The position numbers and the translations under genes were made by a program. A stretch of 64,000 nucleotides of DNA. Origin: Vicia villosa (lineage: Eukaryota; Streptophyta; Magnoliopsida; Fabales; Fabaceae). The stretch covers positions 21,579,915 to 21,643,914 of the forward strand of contig NC_081186.1 in the NCBI RefSeq assembly GCF_029867415.1. Direction: 5' to 3'. This document shows, in pieces, positions 22,205 to 33,919 of this stretch (positions are counted from its first letter, which is position 1; the number at the start of each line of letters is the position of its first letter). The notes beneath the pieces are model-generated. The model searched no databases. It was not told where the DNA came from and was given only the letters and a program-made list of their open reading frames with translations.

Positions 22205-25017
22205 TGTCATACCCCAAAATTTACCTTCCTCTTTTCATCTTCAATGGCTCAGGGTTCAAGGGTTTATTCAAGTAACAGTCTCCTAATCAAGGACCTCATA
22301 AATTAGGGTTTGCATTTTTATCAAGAGAATTTCAATCTCTAAGGCCTCAATTGGATCTAAAGGTGTCACATATGTATCAAAGCTTATCCATGTTCAAAGT
22401 CAAGCTTCAATTCCAAGGATCGCTCACTCAATGGCTCAGATGATCAATAATCGACTATGCTGACTTAAAAGTCAACTATAGTCAAAATACAGTCAAACTT
22501 CAAGATTTTTGGTCAACATTAAGTGTGTGAGGTTATATCCATCATTTGATCAAAGGTTGATCATGATCCATCAATGAAAAATCAGAAATGAACAAATGCA
22601 AAGGTTCAAAATAGGGCTTTTAAGGAGAAAGTCAACTCAACTTTTACTGGTCATAACTTTCACATGGAGCATCAAAAATTTCCCAATCAAAGCCTATTTT
22701 GAAGGAAATTTGATTCTCTACAACTTTGTCTCTCACGAGCCAAGACCAGAAATGCTTCATTCAAGAGATATGGTTCAAAACATTACAGGTCCTTCTAGAA
22801 GATCGCAAGAAAGCTGTTTTTTGTCAGGAGCAATATCATCAAGATAAAATCTCCAAATGAAAAATATGTTCCAAAGTGGATTGTAGAGGACATCTTGAGG
22901 TTTCTAAAAAGCCCTAGACCTCCTTCATATCTTAAAAATTGAGAGAGATATTCCTTGTCGAAGTTGGTGAATTTCGGTTGAAATATATGAAGGAAATAAG
23001 GGTCAAAATTGAATTTATTCTAAATGGGCCTAGCTTTTTATGCTTGAAACCTATTCCTAATATGGCCCACGACCTCCAAGTCCATCCTTGCATTTTTCCA
23101 TTATTTATTTTATTTATTTTGGATTTTTATTAGTTAAAATGCAAATTAAATCAAGAATAAATCAAGTAAAAACCAAATATTTGATTTGGCTCCTTATCCC
23201 AACCATTCCAATCAACATTTAATCACCATTATCAAGCAAAATTTATGAGCAAGTGATTGGTACAAGATTGTTGGGAAATTAGGCCAATTCTAAAAAGTTT
23301 TAATATGAATCTTCAATCAAATTACCATCTCCAAAAATTAGGAAGATTAGATTGAGTTTTCTAACCTAATGGAATCTGACATATATAAAGAAGTTACTGA
23401 TAATAGGAGGGGGGAGGAGGGCCGCTGCAAAAGGCATTGAAGAACAAACAATTCAAGAACCACCAAAACGCGGATTCAGATTTTCAGGAGGATAGAGGCC
23501 AAATAAAGAATACCAATCGATTCCTTGGGGTTTCCCGGAGCTATATCAATCATCACCTTCGATCAAAGCGTTCAGAACCATAGAGATATTAGTCATGGTT
23601 TGCTTATTTTTTTTTAGTTTCAATGGTGACGCTTTTTGCACTATAAATTGATTTTGGTTATATGTATGTGTTCACAATTATGTATGGAAGTGTTCTGGGC
23701 AATCCAATCGTTGTTTAATCGCTTGTATCGAGAATCACCATTGCTGGTTATGCAAGCTTTGAATTGGGGGCGTTGAGGTTTAGAAGAAATCAGCCAAAAT
23801 TAACGATTCTATTGAGTTCAAGGGACGATTTGCGGTTGAACCACACCTCTCAGTTTGATTTTATTGTTGTTTTGGTTGAGTTTTGGATTTCACAAGTTTT
23901 GCCACCAAGAAGGTCGCGGCGGACTTGAAGGCAATTCGTAGCAAAGGTTTCAGAACCATTGGAGAAGAGGAGCAGTACTGAGCGCGTAGATTTATTTTGA
24001 AATTTTGAATCGTTTAGATTTGATATATTTTGATTCGAGAATGGTTTATTTCAATTAAAAAGCTGCAGCGCGGACGGTTAGCGCGTTTTGTTGGAAATCT
24101 CAAAGACATGAGTTCGAGTCTTGACCGGTGCAAATGTTTTTTTGTGTATTACTTGTCTCTGAGTCCGGTGTCGCCTCCCCACGCATCCCCATCATATACC
24201 TCCATGCTCAGCCACAGGATCCTATCACTATCAGATCTACGCCTTAAAGCTTGCAGCCCACCAAGTACATTCAAAGATCAGCCATACATGATCTCAGCCC
24301 AGGTTTCCTTTTTTTTATGTATGTTATCTATACTTTATTTATATAAATGTTTAATTATATTAATATTTCTTAATGTATATAATTTATTTAAATTAGAATT
24401 AGCATATAAATTAGTATTAGACTAGGGTTTAGGATTTCCTCCCGATTATTTCGATTATATCGATTTAATCTATTTAATTACTTTTTAATTATTAAAAATC
24501 ACAAAAACCCTATAAAGATTATAAATATTAGGATTTGTCCAATCGCACTGCCCATTTGGCAAAGAAAACATTAACCTTTAATTAATTCTCTTCTCGACCC
24601 GACTAAATCTATTAGTCGCATTAGGCAAGAGATAAAAAATATTAAATCTAAAATACATTCAATTTGCTGCCCGCGACGATCGAATCTATCGATCAGAGTA
24701 ACCAGCAATGCCCATTAATTTGTTAACTATAATGATCAAACCTATTGATCATCGCAACTAACGGTGACATATTAAATCAGGGTTGTACGCCCAAATATTC
24801 AAAACACACTAAACCACGACACTACGGATTATCATCTCTTCAACACTGCGATGTTCAAAACTACGATAAGGTAATTCAAAATACCTACGAACTTCGCATT
24901 TCAAAACTACGATAGGCAATTCAAAAAGCCTCCAAACCATATCAAATCAAAATCAAATTCAAAGGCGTACAACCCTGTGCCCGAACTACGTTGACTCTGA
25001 TTATCCCTAAGGAGATA
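22205..25017 (+). mobile_element. Ogre-type element 5' LTR, main piece (within the inversion)
   Basis: This is the reverse complement of about 2275-5089 and starts TGTCATACCCC at 22205. It stops at GGAGATA (25017), where the Tekay LTR tip begins. Together with 12283-12568 it makes a 3.1-kb LTR. The flank ACTTG (22200-22204) equals the five bases after the other LTR (1983-1987, minus strand). TATA motif at 23381-23390. Confidence 0.92.
24066..24135 (+). other. tRNA-like cassette, second copy
   Basis: This is the counterpart of 3168-3240: GGTTAGCGCG...TTGG, then GAGTTCGAGTC about 30 bases on. Its preservation in both LTRs is expected from their youth and does not by itself show function. Confidence 0.5.
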
Positions 25018-25050
25018 TGTAACACCCGTATAATTTTAATATTAATTTAA
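25018..25050 (+). mobile_element. Displaced 5' tip of the Tekay 5' LTR
   Basis: These 33 bases starting TGTAACACCCG are the reverse complement of the end of 12569-14522. They are preceded by AGATA (25013-25017), the inverted TATCT target duplication, and followed directly by the Copia PBS. Confidence 0.9.
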
Positions 25051-25068
25051 TTGGCATCAGAGCAGACA
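25051..25068 (+). promoter_or_regulatory. Primer binding site of the Copia element
   Basis: TTGGCATCAGAGCAGACA resembles the initiator-Met priming site used by copia elements (TGGTATCAGAGC). It now abuts a Tekay LTR tip; its own LTR end lies inverted at 20370. Confidence 0.8.
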
Positions 25069-25120
25069 CCCTGCCTGTTTACATCTGGGTGAGATCTAGG
25101 GACAACAAAATTCTAGTACT

Positions 25121-26155
25121 ATGGAGAAGGAATTATTATTATTTGGGAATAGACCACCCATCCTGGATGGCTCTAACCATGACTACTGGAAACCTCGTAT
25201 GGTAGCTGTCATAAAGTCTGTAGACAGCAAGGCCTGGAGAGCTGTGGAAAACGGATGGAAACATCCTGAGAAGGTTATGGAAGATAGAACCACTATTCGA
25301 ATTCCTGAAGAACAATGGAGCAAAACTGAGGAAGAGCTAGCTTTGGGAAATTCCAAGGCACTGAATGCCTTGTTAAATGGAATTGACAAAAACATATTCA
25401 GACTTATGCAGCATTGTGATCTAGCTAAAGAAGTTTGGGATATTCTCAAAACAACTTATGAAGGCACATCCAAGGTGAAGATGTCTAAATTTCAAATGCT
25501 TACCACCAAGTTTGAAAATCTCAAGATGAAAGAGGATGAAACCATTCATGAGTTCTACATGAATGTCCTTGAGATTGCAAATAACTCAAGAGCCTTAGGA
25601 GAAAAAATGTCTGAAGAAAAACTGGTAAGAAAGATCCTCAGATCATTACATAAGAGATTTGTTATGAAGGTGACTGCTATAGAAGAAGCTCAGGACATCA
25701 GCACCATGAAGCTAAACGAACTCATTGGTTCTCTACAAACCTTTGAGATGAGTATTTGTGAGTGTGTTAAAAAGAAGAACAATAACATAGCTTTTGTTTC
25801 CAACATAGAAGATAATTCAAGAGAAAGCAATGGTCGAAGTGAGGAAAATTTATCAAAAGCCATAGCCATGCTTGGAAAACAATTCAACAGGTTTATTAAA
25901 AGGGTTGATCAGAAGTCCAGACCCAATGTCAAGAACACTTTCAATGACATCAGCAAGACCGATGATCCTAGCAGAAGATTCAAAGCTGAAGATAAGCCCA
26001 ATCAAGGAAAAAGGGTTCAGTGTCATGGATGTGAAGGATATGGACACATTAGAGCTGAATGTTCTACCAACCTCAAAGAGCAAAAGAAAGGGATGTATGT
26101 CACCCGGCTTGATGGAGATTTAGAGAGTGATACTGAAAAAAAGGTGCTACACTAA
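25121..26155 (+). pseudogene. gag: Copia gag
   Basis: The 344-residue frame starts at the Met about 50 bases after the PBS. It has a UBN2-type Gag region (residues about 20-230; ILDGSNHDYWKPRM near the start) and one CCHC knuckle, CHGCEGYGHIRAEC, near residue 305. In an intact copia element this frame continues into protease; here it ends at 26155, a few codons after a poly-A run (GATACTGAAAAAAAGG) that is a likely frameshift site. It would form the capsid of cytoplasmic virus-like particles. Confidence 0.9.
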
Positions 26156-26156
26156 C

Positions 26157-27195
26157 TAGTGTATGTACACCTGAATACAAATTTAGTAATGAGGACCCTA
26201 CCTTTGAAGAACTGGCAGTCTCATACGATGAGCTATGTGTCAAGAGTACTGAAGTATGTAAAATAAGGGAGAAGCAAAGGAAAATTATAGAAGAGTTGGA
26301 AGTTGAGAAAAAAGAACATCTGGCAACCATAGTACATCTCAATGGTGAAGTCAGCACACTCAACTTCAAACTAGATCAGATGTCAAGATCGATCAAAATG
26401 CTGATTAATGGAACTGACTCCCTGGAAAAGATTCTAGAACTTGGACAGGAAGTAGGGAACATGTCTGGGTTAGGATTTTTGGATAAACTTGAATCCAATT
26501 TAGGATGCAAAAGGTCAGAACCTGAAGCTCACCATGTCAACCAGATATCAGGACCGATGTCACGATATCATGGAAAGAGAAACTGGAACAAAACAAAGAA
26601 GAAATTTCAAAGATGGAGATGCCACTACTGTGGAAGGTTTTGTCACCTAAAACCGTTTTACTACAAACTGTTTGGTTACCCCCATCAAACGGCTCAAGAC
26701 AAGCCCAAGCAGCACGACCCTATCAAGAAACAACAATGGGTTGCTAAAGTCTCTGCCTTAATTGCTCACACCTACTTGAGGGTGTCAACCAAAGGAGACT
26801 GGTATTTTGATAGTGGATGTTTAAAACACATGACATGAATGAAGAACATGTTAGAAGATATCAAGCCGCATTCCACTAGCTATGTGACTTTTGGTGATGG
26901 AGCCAGAGGAGAGATCAAAGGGGTAGGAAAACTAGGACAATCTGGAGCCCCTCAACTAGACAGTGTTCTGCTGGTAAAAGGATTAGCTGCAAACTTGATC
27001 AGCATCAGTCAATTGTGTGATCAAGGTCTAAGAGTCAAATTTACCAAAGATGAATGTGTAATCAATAATGAAGAAAATGTAGAGGTCATAAGAGGAGTCA
27101 GATCCAAAGACAATTGTTACTTGTGGGAACCCAAAACCGCAAGTCATTCATCTATATGTTCCATGGAAAAAGAAGAAAAAGAGGTGAGAGTGTGA
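26157..27195 (+). pseudogene. Copia gag end and protease region
   Basis: The region continues the polyprotein in another frame. A coiled-coil-like stretch (26290-26420) is followed by a second Cys/His patch, CHYCGRFCHLKPF, and the protease box FDSGCLKHMT, whose catalytic Asp is present. A TGA at 26836-26838 follows HMT, where a Gly codon would be expected. The frame carries on to 27195, ending in another TGA that reflects a frameshift ahead of the GAG-pre-integrase box (LWHQKLGHLH). Confidence 0.85.
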
Positions 27196-28781
27196 GACTA
27201 TGGCATCAAAAACTGGGTCATCTACACTAGAGAGGAATGAAGAAGATCATAAACAAGGAAGCTTTGAGAGGAATTCCAAAGCTACAGATTGATGAAGGTA
27301 AAGTATGCGGAGAATGTCAGGCTGGCAAACAAACCATGACGTCTCATCCAAAGATTAATCAACTCACTACTTCCAAAATTTTAGATCTATTACATATGGA
27401 TATAATGGGACCAATGCAGGTAGAAAGTCTTAAAGGGAAAATGTATGCATATACGGTGGTTGATGATTACTCCAGATACACATGGATAAGCTTCATTAGA
27501 GAAAAATCAGATGTGTTTGAGGTGTTTAAGGATCTATGCACCAGACTGCAAAGAGAAAAGGAAAGTGCTGTAATCAGAATAAGGAGTGATCATGGAAAGG
27601 AATTTGAGAATGCCAAATTTGCTGAATTCTGCTCATTTGAAGGAATCAGTCATGAATTTTCTTCACCTATTACACCTCAACAAAATGGAGTAGTAGAAAG
27701 GATAAATAGGACTATACAAGAATCAGCCAGAGCTATGATCCATGCAAAGAAGCTGCCTATGTACATTTGGGCTGAAGCTATAAACACAGCCTGCTATGTC
27801 CATAACAGAGTAACATTGAGAAAAGGAACCTCCTCTACTCTTTATGAACTGTGGAGAGGTAAGAAACCAACTATTAAGTACTTTCATGTGTTTGGTAGCA
27901 AGTGCTACATCTTGACAGATCGTGACCAAAGAAGGAAAATGGATTCCAAAAGTGATGAAGGTATATTATTGGGGTACTCCACAAACAGCAGAGCTTATAG
28001 GGTATTCAACACCAGAACACAAGTCTTGATGGAATCCATCAATGTTATTGTTGATGACCAACATGGAGAATTCGATGTATTAGAGAATGTCGAAACATTC
28101 CTTGAAATTCAGGCTGAGAGGTTAGACCAACCTGAAGTGAGTAATGAGACTCCCTCAGAACCTGAACCTGAAGCAATCATCAAAGATCCATCTATCAGAA
28201 TTCAGAAAGATCATCCCAAGGAACTTATCATAGGAGATCTCAACAGTGGTATAATGACCAGATCAAGAGGAACCATTGCCAACTCCTGCTTTGTGTCCAA
28301 AATTGAACCAAAAAATGTGAAGAAAGCCTTGACAGATGAATTTTGGATTAGTTCTATGCAAGATGAACTTGCACAGTTCAAAAGAAATGAAATATGGGAA
28401 CCAGTACCTAGACCAGAAGGAACAAATATCATTGGTACCAAGTGGATATACAATAACAAGTCTGATGAACAAGGAGTCATAACTAGAAACAAAGCCAGAC
28501 TAGTAGCACAAGGATACAATACTCAAGTAGTGGGAGTAGAATTTGACGAGACTTTTGCTCCTGTAGCAAGACTTGAGTCAATCATATTACTACTAGGAGT
28601 AGCCTGCATCTTGAAGTTCGAGCTATATCAGATGGATGTAAAATGTGCCTTTCTGAATGGATACTTAAATTAAGAAGTATATGTGGAACAACCTAAAGGT
28701 TTTGCTGATCCAAATCTGCCTGATCATGTCTACAAACTAATAAAAGCTCTCTATGGCTTGAAACAAGCTCCTAGAACTTGG
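27196..28781 (+). pseudogene. pol: Copia integrase and RT N-terminal half
   Basis: After LWHQKLGHLH and a TAG near 27230 the frame gives an integrase zinc region (CGECQAGK), the rve core with the expected acidic residues (HMDIMGPM, IRSDHGKEFE, NGVVERINR), and the copia integrase C-terminal box ILLGYS. RT begins near 28430 (WIYNNKSDEQG...RLVAQGY, then QMDVKCAFLNGYL). A TAA at 28671-28673 interrupts it; the frame resumes through [10 protein letters not shown], where a solo LTR is inserted at 28782. The order integrase before RT confirms the copia superfamily. Confidence 0.93.
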
Positions 28782-31700
28782 TGTCATACCCCAAAATTTT
28801 CCCATCTCATTTCTCCTATCAATGCTCAAGACTCAAAGACACACCCTCCTAAACAATGGTTCAAAGAATTAGGGTTTTGATCTCTCTGAAGAAAATGAAT
28901 GAATCAAAGGCTCCAATGCATCTCATATGGCTTATGATGTTTCAAACTACCTCCATGACAAAATTAAGGTTTTAATTCCAAGGATTGATCAGTCAATTGT
29001 TCAGAAAGTCAACAGTCGACTAGTTTGACCTAAAAGTCAACTGTGGTCAAAGTATAGTCAAAACTCCTGATTTTTTGTCAACAACCTTATTCGAAAGTAT
29101 CATTCACCATTTGATCAAGGATTGATCATGGTTCATCAAGGGAAGATCAGAAATCAACAAATTCAAAAGTTTCTAAATTAGGGTTTTCATAGGAGAAAAG
29201 TCAACTGAACTTTGACCAGCCATAACTTTCACTTGGAACATCAGAAATTTCTCATCAAAAGCTCATTTTGAAGGAAATTGAATTCCCTACAATTTTGTCT
29301 CTCACAAGCCAAGTCCAAAAATGCTTCATTTAAGAGATATGGATCAAGAGATTATAGGTCTTTTTTGAAAGTCAACCAAAAGCAATTTTTTGTAAAAGCC
29401 AATATCATCAAGATAAAATCTTCAAATGGAAAAAAGATTCCATAGTGGCTTGTAGAGGACATCTTGAGGTTTCCAAAAAGTCCTAGAACTCCTCAATACC
29501 TTAAAAATTGAGGGAGATATGCCTTCTCAAAGTTGGACAATTTTGAGAAGAAAAATGTGAAGGAAAAGGGTTCAAAATAATTTTCTTTGCAAAGAGGCCC
29601 AACGTTTTATGGCCAAAACTTGATCCTCAAGTTATCCAAGACTCCATACTCAATTCCCACAAATTTTTGAATTTTATTTGATTTTTATATAAATTTTTTA
29701 TCATTTAAAAGTGATAATTAATTTATGAAAATCATGGAAAATCAAATATTTTGTTAAGGACTCCATCCCAATCAAATCCAATCACCATTTAAACAAAATA
29801 ATCAATCAAATTTCGTGCAATACAAGATTGAAGGAAAAAGATTGAAATTGAGACCAAATTTGGAAGCTTTCAAAACATATTTTCAATCATATTTTCCTAA
29901 CTTGCAAATCAAGCTACAAAAAGATTTGGCCCAAGTTTTTGACCTAAAAACATTCTCCTATAAGAGCATGAAGATTGCAGAGCACTAGGTTATGAATTCT
30001 TTGCCTCCAAGAACCATAACAAACTTCCAAAAGCTCAAGAAAAAATTCAATTCGGTTTCATGCTTGCAGAAGGATTCAAAGGTTTTTGAGGATTCAATTA
30101 GGTTCCTGAGACTCTTTTGAAGATTTCCAGATCATCACCAAGCCTCCACACATCAAGAACAGTCCTATACAACTCACGGTTTGTATCTTTTTAAAAATCT
30201 TCGATTTGTTTGATTCAAGCATTCATACTGAAATCTATTTGCATATTATTACTTGTGACATGGTTTTCATTGTGTCTGGAGCTTTAATTGTCTTTCTGTG
30301 CATGTTCAAGCCTAACACCATTATTAGGGTTTCGAGCTCTAAAATTGGGGCTTTACGATTGAGGCCAAATTAGGGGAAACCGATGGTGTTTTTGAACTCA
30401 GGGGCCTTGGACGTTCATAGTAGTATGGAAGCGAAATATTTTTTGTGTTGTTTGGATGTATTCGTAAATTGCAGGTATAAAAGGTTCATGTTTTTATAGC
30501 GCTTTTGTAAAAAGCGCTATAAAAGGAGCTGTCTGAAATTTTCAAGGAAGAAGATGGAGAGGTGGCACTCCCCTATTGGTTGGGGCTTCGCACGCGTTTT
30601 GGTTTGAATCAAGACAGGTCTAGTGCATTAAGACGCTTGTGATATCATGTACCCTCATTCCATCAGCCGTTAGATCGTTCCAGCATCCAATCCAACGCAC
30701 TGGAGCATGCATGCGCACCATGGTCTCTCTACGCCCTGCAGCACTGGATCACAGTTAAGATCTTCTAATTTTTTTTACTTTTAATTATATAACCTATTTT
30801 CTTTATTTATTTATATTGTTTATATATTGTTTTTTAAATTCTTTTAAATATCCCTTTTTAACAAAAATTGTTCTAAATTTCTTTTTTTCATAAAAAACAT
30901 TAAAAATAAAAATGATTTATTTAATATTAATTATTGATAATAATTTTTATTAAATGTTTAAATTAATTTAATTGTTTAATTGTTTAATTGATTACTAATA
31001 TTTTTTAATTGATTGAAATACATATTAGGGTTAAGTAATTTAATCGAAATTTTATTTTTTCCGATTTAATTAATTAGGTTGAAAACCAATAATTAATTAA
31101 TTTGTTTTTTTATTTATTTTATTAATCATAGTTAACTTGTCCCTAATCAGGGTTTATGAGGTTTATCATTAGATCATTCATACACTAAAAAAATTTCCTT
31201 TTCCTTGTGCAACTTTTCAGTGTTATCTCAAGATCTTCCGACTACGTGCCATGTCGATCGAAAAGTTAAGTTCCTGAATCCCTATTTAATTTAATATTAT
31301 TTTACTTTTTATTTTGTTTTTTTGCCTGAGGCCAGGATTTGTCCCACGTAGTCAACGAACTCCTCCTACACTCACCCCTTTGTTTATTCTTCCTTTGCCA
31401 ATTTTCAGGGTTAACCAACCGGTCAAAGCTCGAACCTTCGGTAACCCTAAAACTTGTTACTTTTTAATTTCTCCTTTAATTATTACTTGTGTTAAACCTA
31501 TTGCTCTGTTGGAGTTTATTTTATTACTTTTTTCCCCTTCCCCATGGATTATTTTGTAACTGCTCCTGGTTGTATTGTGTGGGCTTGAAGGCACTTAAAC
31601 TGCTATTATAAACTGCGTGGTTAGTAATTTAGGGAGTGCAACCTCGAACTGAATTTAGAATGACTAATTTATAAGATAATATTATCTGAATTGAATCACG

Positions 31701-32437
31701 TGATTGTGCACCCACACACCTTTTATGGTAACCCCTTTTGCTGCCTGTTGCCTGTTGCCTTGTTGCCTTTTTTGTGCAGAATAGTCAAGTCCCTCGGATA
31801 CGAGGACGCCTCAGCAAATGTTGCCCCCAGTTCATCACTAAAGATCATAAGTCCCAAATGTTGCTACCTTCGGTTCGGTTATATGATCTCGTCCCTCGAG
31901 GTTGCCTACGATGATGTGATAGTCCCTTTCGATTATTGCTGAGGTGTCCTCCTAGTTGCCTAATAATGACTATTCTTATCCTTCCATTAGACTACATGCC
32001 CTCTCTATGGCAAGGGACAGTCTTATGGCGAACGATAATTTCGACGACCCTTCAACCTTCAATAAAAGGACTTCATACCCTCATTTGGTATGAATAGCCC
32101 TGAAAGGCTAAAAGAACTCATTTACTATGTCAAGGTAATTTGCCCTTAATTGCTTGCTCTGGTTTAAATTCTTTTTCTACCCTTTTCTTAAAAACTTCAA
32201 AAAGCTACGCTCATTTATGAGCTAAAGTCCTTATTTCTTCTTCTATACATTTCTAAACTTTTGGTTGCAAAGGGTGCCTTACACCTTCCCTTTGTATAAA
32301 TTACACTCCGAACTAAAATTTCTTTTAAAAGGTTTTTTTCTGTTCTTTTAGCCTTTCTATATATTGGATAAAATAAAAGTCGGTGGCGACTCTTGCTTAC
32401 CGCGATATTTTCTTAAAAGTCAGTTCACCGTATTACA
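28782..32437 (+). mobile_element. Ogre-type solo LTR inserted in the Copia RT
   Basis: It starts TGTCATACCCC and ends TATTACA, 3656 bp, and is flanked by a perfect 5-bp duplication CTTGG (28777-28781 and 32438-32442). No internal PBS, PPT or coding domain is visible, so it is a solo LTR. It contains a TATA box inside a perfect hairpin (30492-30524), a block near 29450 shared with other LTRs, and GTCGGTGGCGACTC near the 3' end, a motif I associate with Ogre-type LTRs. Several AT-rich stretches (30770-31140) hold nothing else I can name. Confidence 0.93.
30492..30524 (+). promoter_or_regulatory. TATA box within a perfect 15-bp inverted repeat
   Basis: Arms 30492-30506 and 30510-30524 (TTTTATAGCGCTTTT and its exact complement) surround a 3-base loop. 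The right arm ends in CTATAAAAGG, a strong TATA box. The site is about 1.74 kb into the LTR. Confidence 0.7.
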
Positions 32438-32442
32438 CTTGG

Positions 32443-33502
32443 TATGAGAGATTAACTGAATTTATGACCACTAATGGATATAAGAAAGGAGGAATAGACA
32501 AAACTCTCTTTGTAAAGAATGAAGATGGAAGGATCATGATTGCACATATATATATGTGGATGACATAGTGTTTGGAGGAATGTCAGATGGAATGGTAAAA
32601 CACTTTGTCAGTCAAATGTAGACTGAGTTTGAAATGAGTATGGTTGGAGAATTGACATACTTCCTTGGACTTCAAATTAAGCAAATGGAAGACTCCACCT
32701 TTTTGTCTCAAAGAAAATATGCCAAGAACATAGTCAAAAAGTTTGGAATGGTAATTGTGAGTCACAAAAGAACTCTTGCACCAACACACCTAAAGCTATC
32801 TAAAGATGAAGGGGGCATAAGTGTTGACCAGAGTTTGTACAGGATCATGATTGGAAGCTTGCTATATCTAACAGCCAACAAACCATATATTGTATTTGGA
32901 GTTGGAGTATATGCTAGATATCAAGCAGAGCCAAAGGTAAGTTACTTAAACCAAGTCAAGAGAATCTTCAAATATGTAAATGGAACTTTTGACTATGGAA
33001 TATTATACACTCACGGGTGTGACCCTATCCTGACTGGATATTGTGATGCTGACTAGGCTGGAAGTGCTGATGACAGAAAAAGCACATCTAGAGGATGTTT
33101 ATTCTTAGGAAACCATCTCATATCATGGTTTAGCAAGAAGGAGAACTGTGTATCGTTATCAACTGCTGAAGCAGAATACATAACAACTGGTAGTAGCTGT
33201 TCTCAACTGGTTTGGATGAAACAAATGCTGACTGAATACAATGTTTCACAAAATGTTATGACTTTGTACTGTGACAATCTCAGTTCTATCAACATCTCCA
33301 AAATCCAATTCAGCATAGCAGAACCAAACATAATGATATCCGACATCACTTTATTAGAGAACTTATAGAAGACAAGTTGATTTGCTTGGAACATGTATCC
33401 ATTGAAATTCAGCTAGTTGACATTTTCACAAAAGCTCTTGATGCTACACAGTTTGAAAACTTGCGAAGCAAGCTAGGAGTCTGCATCTTTGAGGAACCAT
33501 AA
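32443..33502 (+). pseudogene. pol: Copia RT C-terminal half and RNase H
   Basis: This continues directly from 28781 once the solo LTR and the duplication are set aside. The copia RT catalytic box (VDD) is reached at about 32560, but a two-base excess in an adjoining TATATATA run shifts the frame there. The frame then gives GELTYFLGLQI, the RNase H start CDAD, a TAG at 33054-33056, STAEAEYI, and a C-terminal end closing with TAA at 33500. At least one more frame slip lies near 33300. Confidence 0.9.
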
Positions 33503-33919
33503 ATTTCAAAAAAAAAGGGAGAAGACAGTTGTTTGCTTTGACAACCTTTATGGCCAAACAGGGGGAGAATAATAATTGTCACCCTAGAACCAGAACAACA
33601 AGTATGTGTGATCAACAATTCTGATATGTGTTGATCTGTTTGATTATGTGTAGTATAGCAGTTTATTTCTGTTATACTTAACAGCTGCTCATGTGATGTG
33701 GTAGTATAGCCATTTTTTATGATTAAATGTTTGTTGTAGAAGTAAAAACAGTTGTGATCGTCGTGTGTATACTGATGGAAGTAGTAGTGTATGTTGTCTG
33801 TGTGGTATGATGTACTGTATTAGCTCTGACTCTGTATGGTTGTGTGTTTTCTGCTGCAAGTGGTTCTCTGATATGGTGTGACAGGTTGTTTTAGCCTAAA
33901 ATTTGCCAAAGGGGGAGAT
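33503..33919 (+). other. Copia 3' untranslated region and polypurine tract
   Basis: There is no coding signal. The PPT AAAGGGGGAGAT (33908-33919) directly precedes the 3' LTR. A second purine-rich tract, GGGGGAGAATAATAATT, occurs near 33560. Confidence 0.75.

Larger units (their letters stand above)
20370..25050. other. Inverted segment (4681 bp)
   Basis: Turning this segment round restores, at the same time, the Tekay 5' LTR (all but about 8 bases), its TATCT target duplication, the Ogre-type 5' LTR, and the Copia 5' LTR end next to its PBS at 25051. The present junctions read TTCAATTGAAAA (20364-20375) and TTTAATTGGCAT (25046-25056). The parental ends share CAAT at one junction and TTGG at the other, suggesting microhomology-mediated joining. 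Real rearrangement and assembly error are both possible. Confidence 0.85.

Noticed and set aside
2275..25017. A giant inverted repeat (2275-5089 against 22205-25017) read as a foldback structure.
   Set aside because: The two arms are the LTRs of one element put in opposite orientation by the later inversion.
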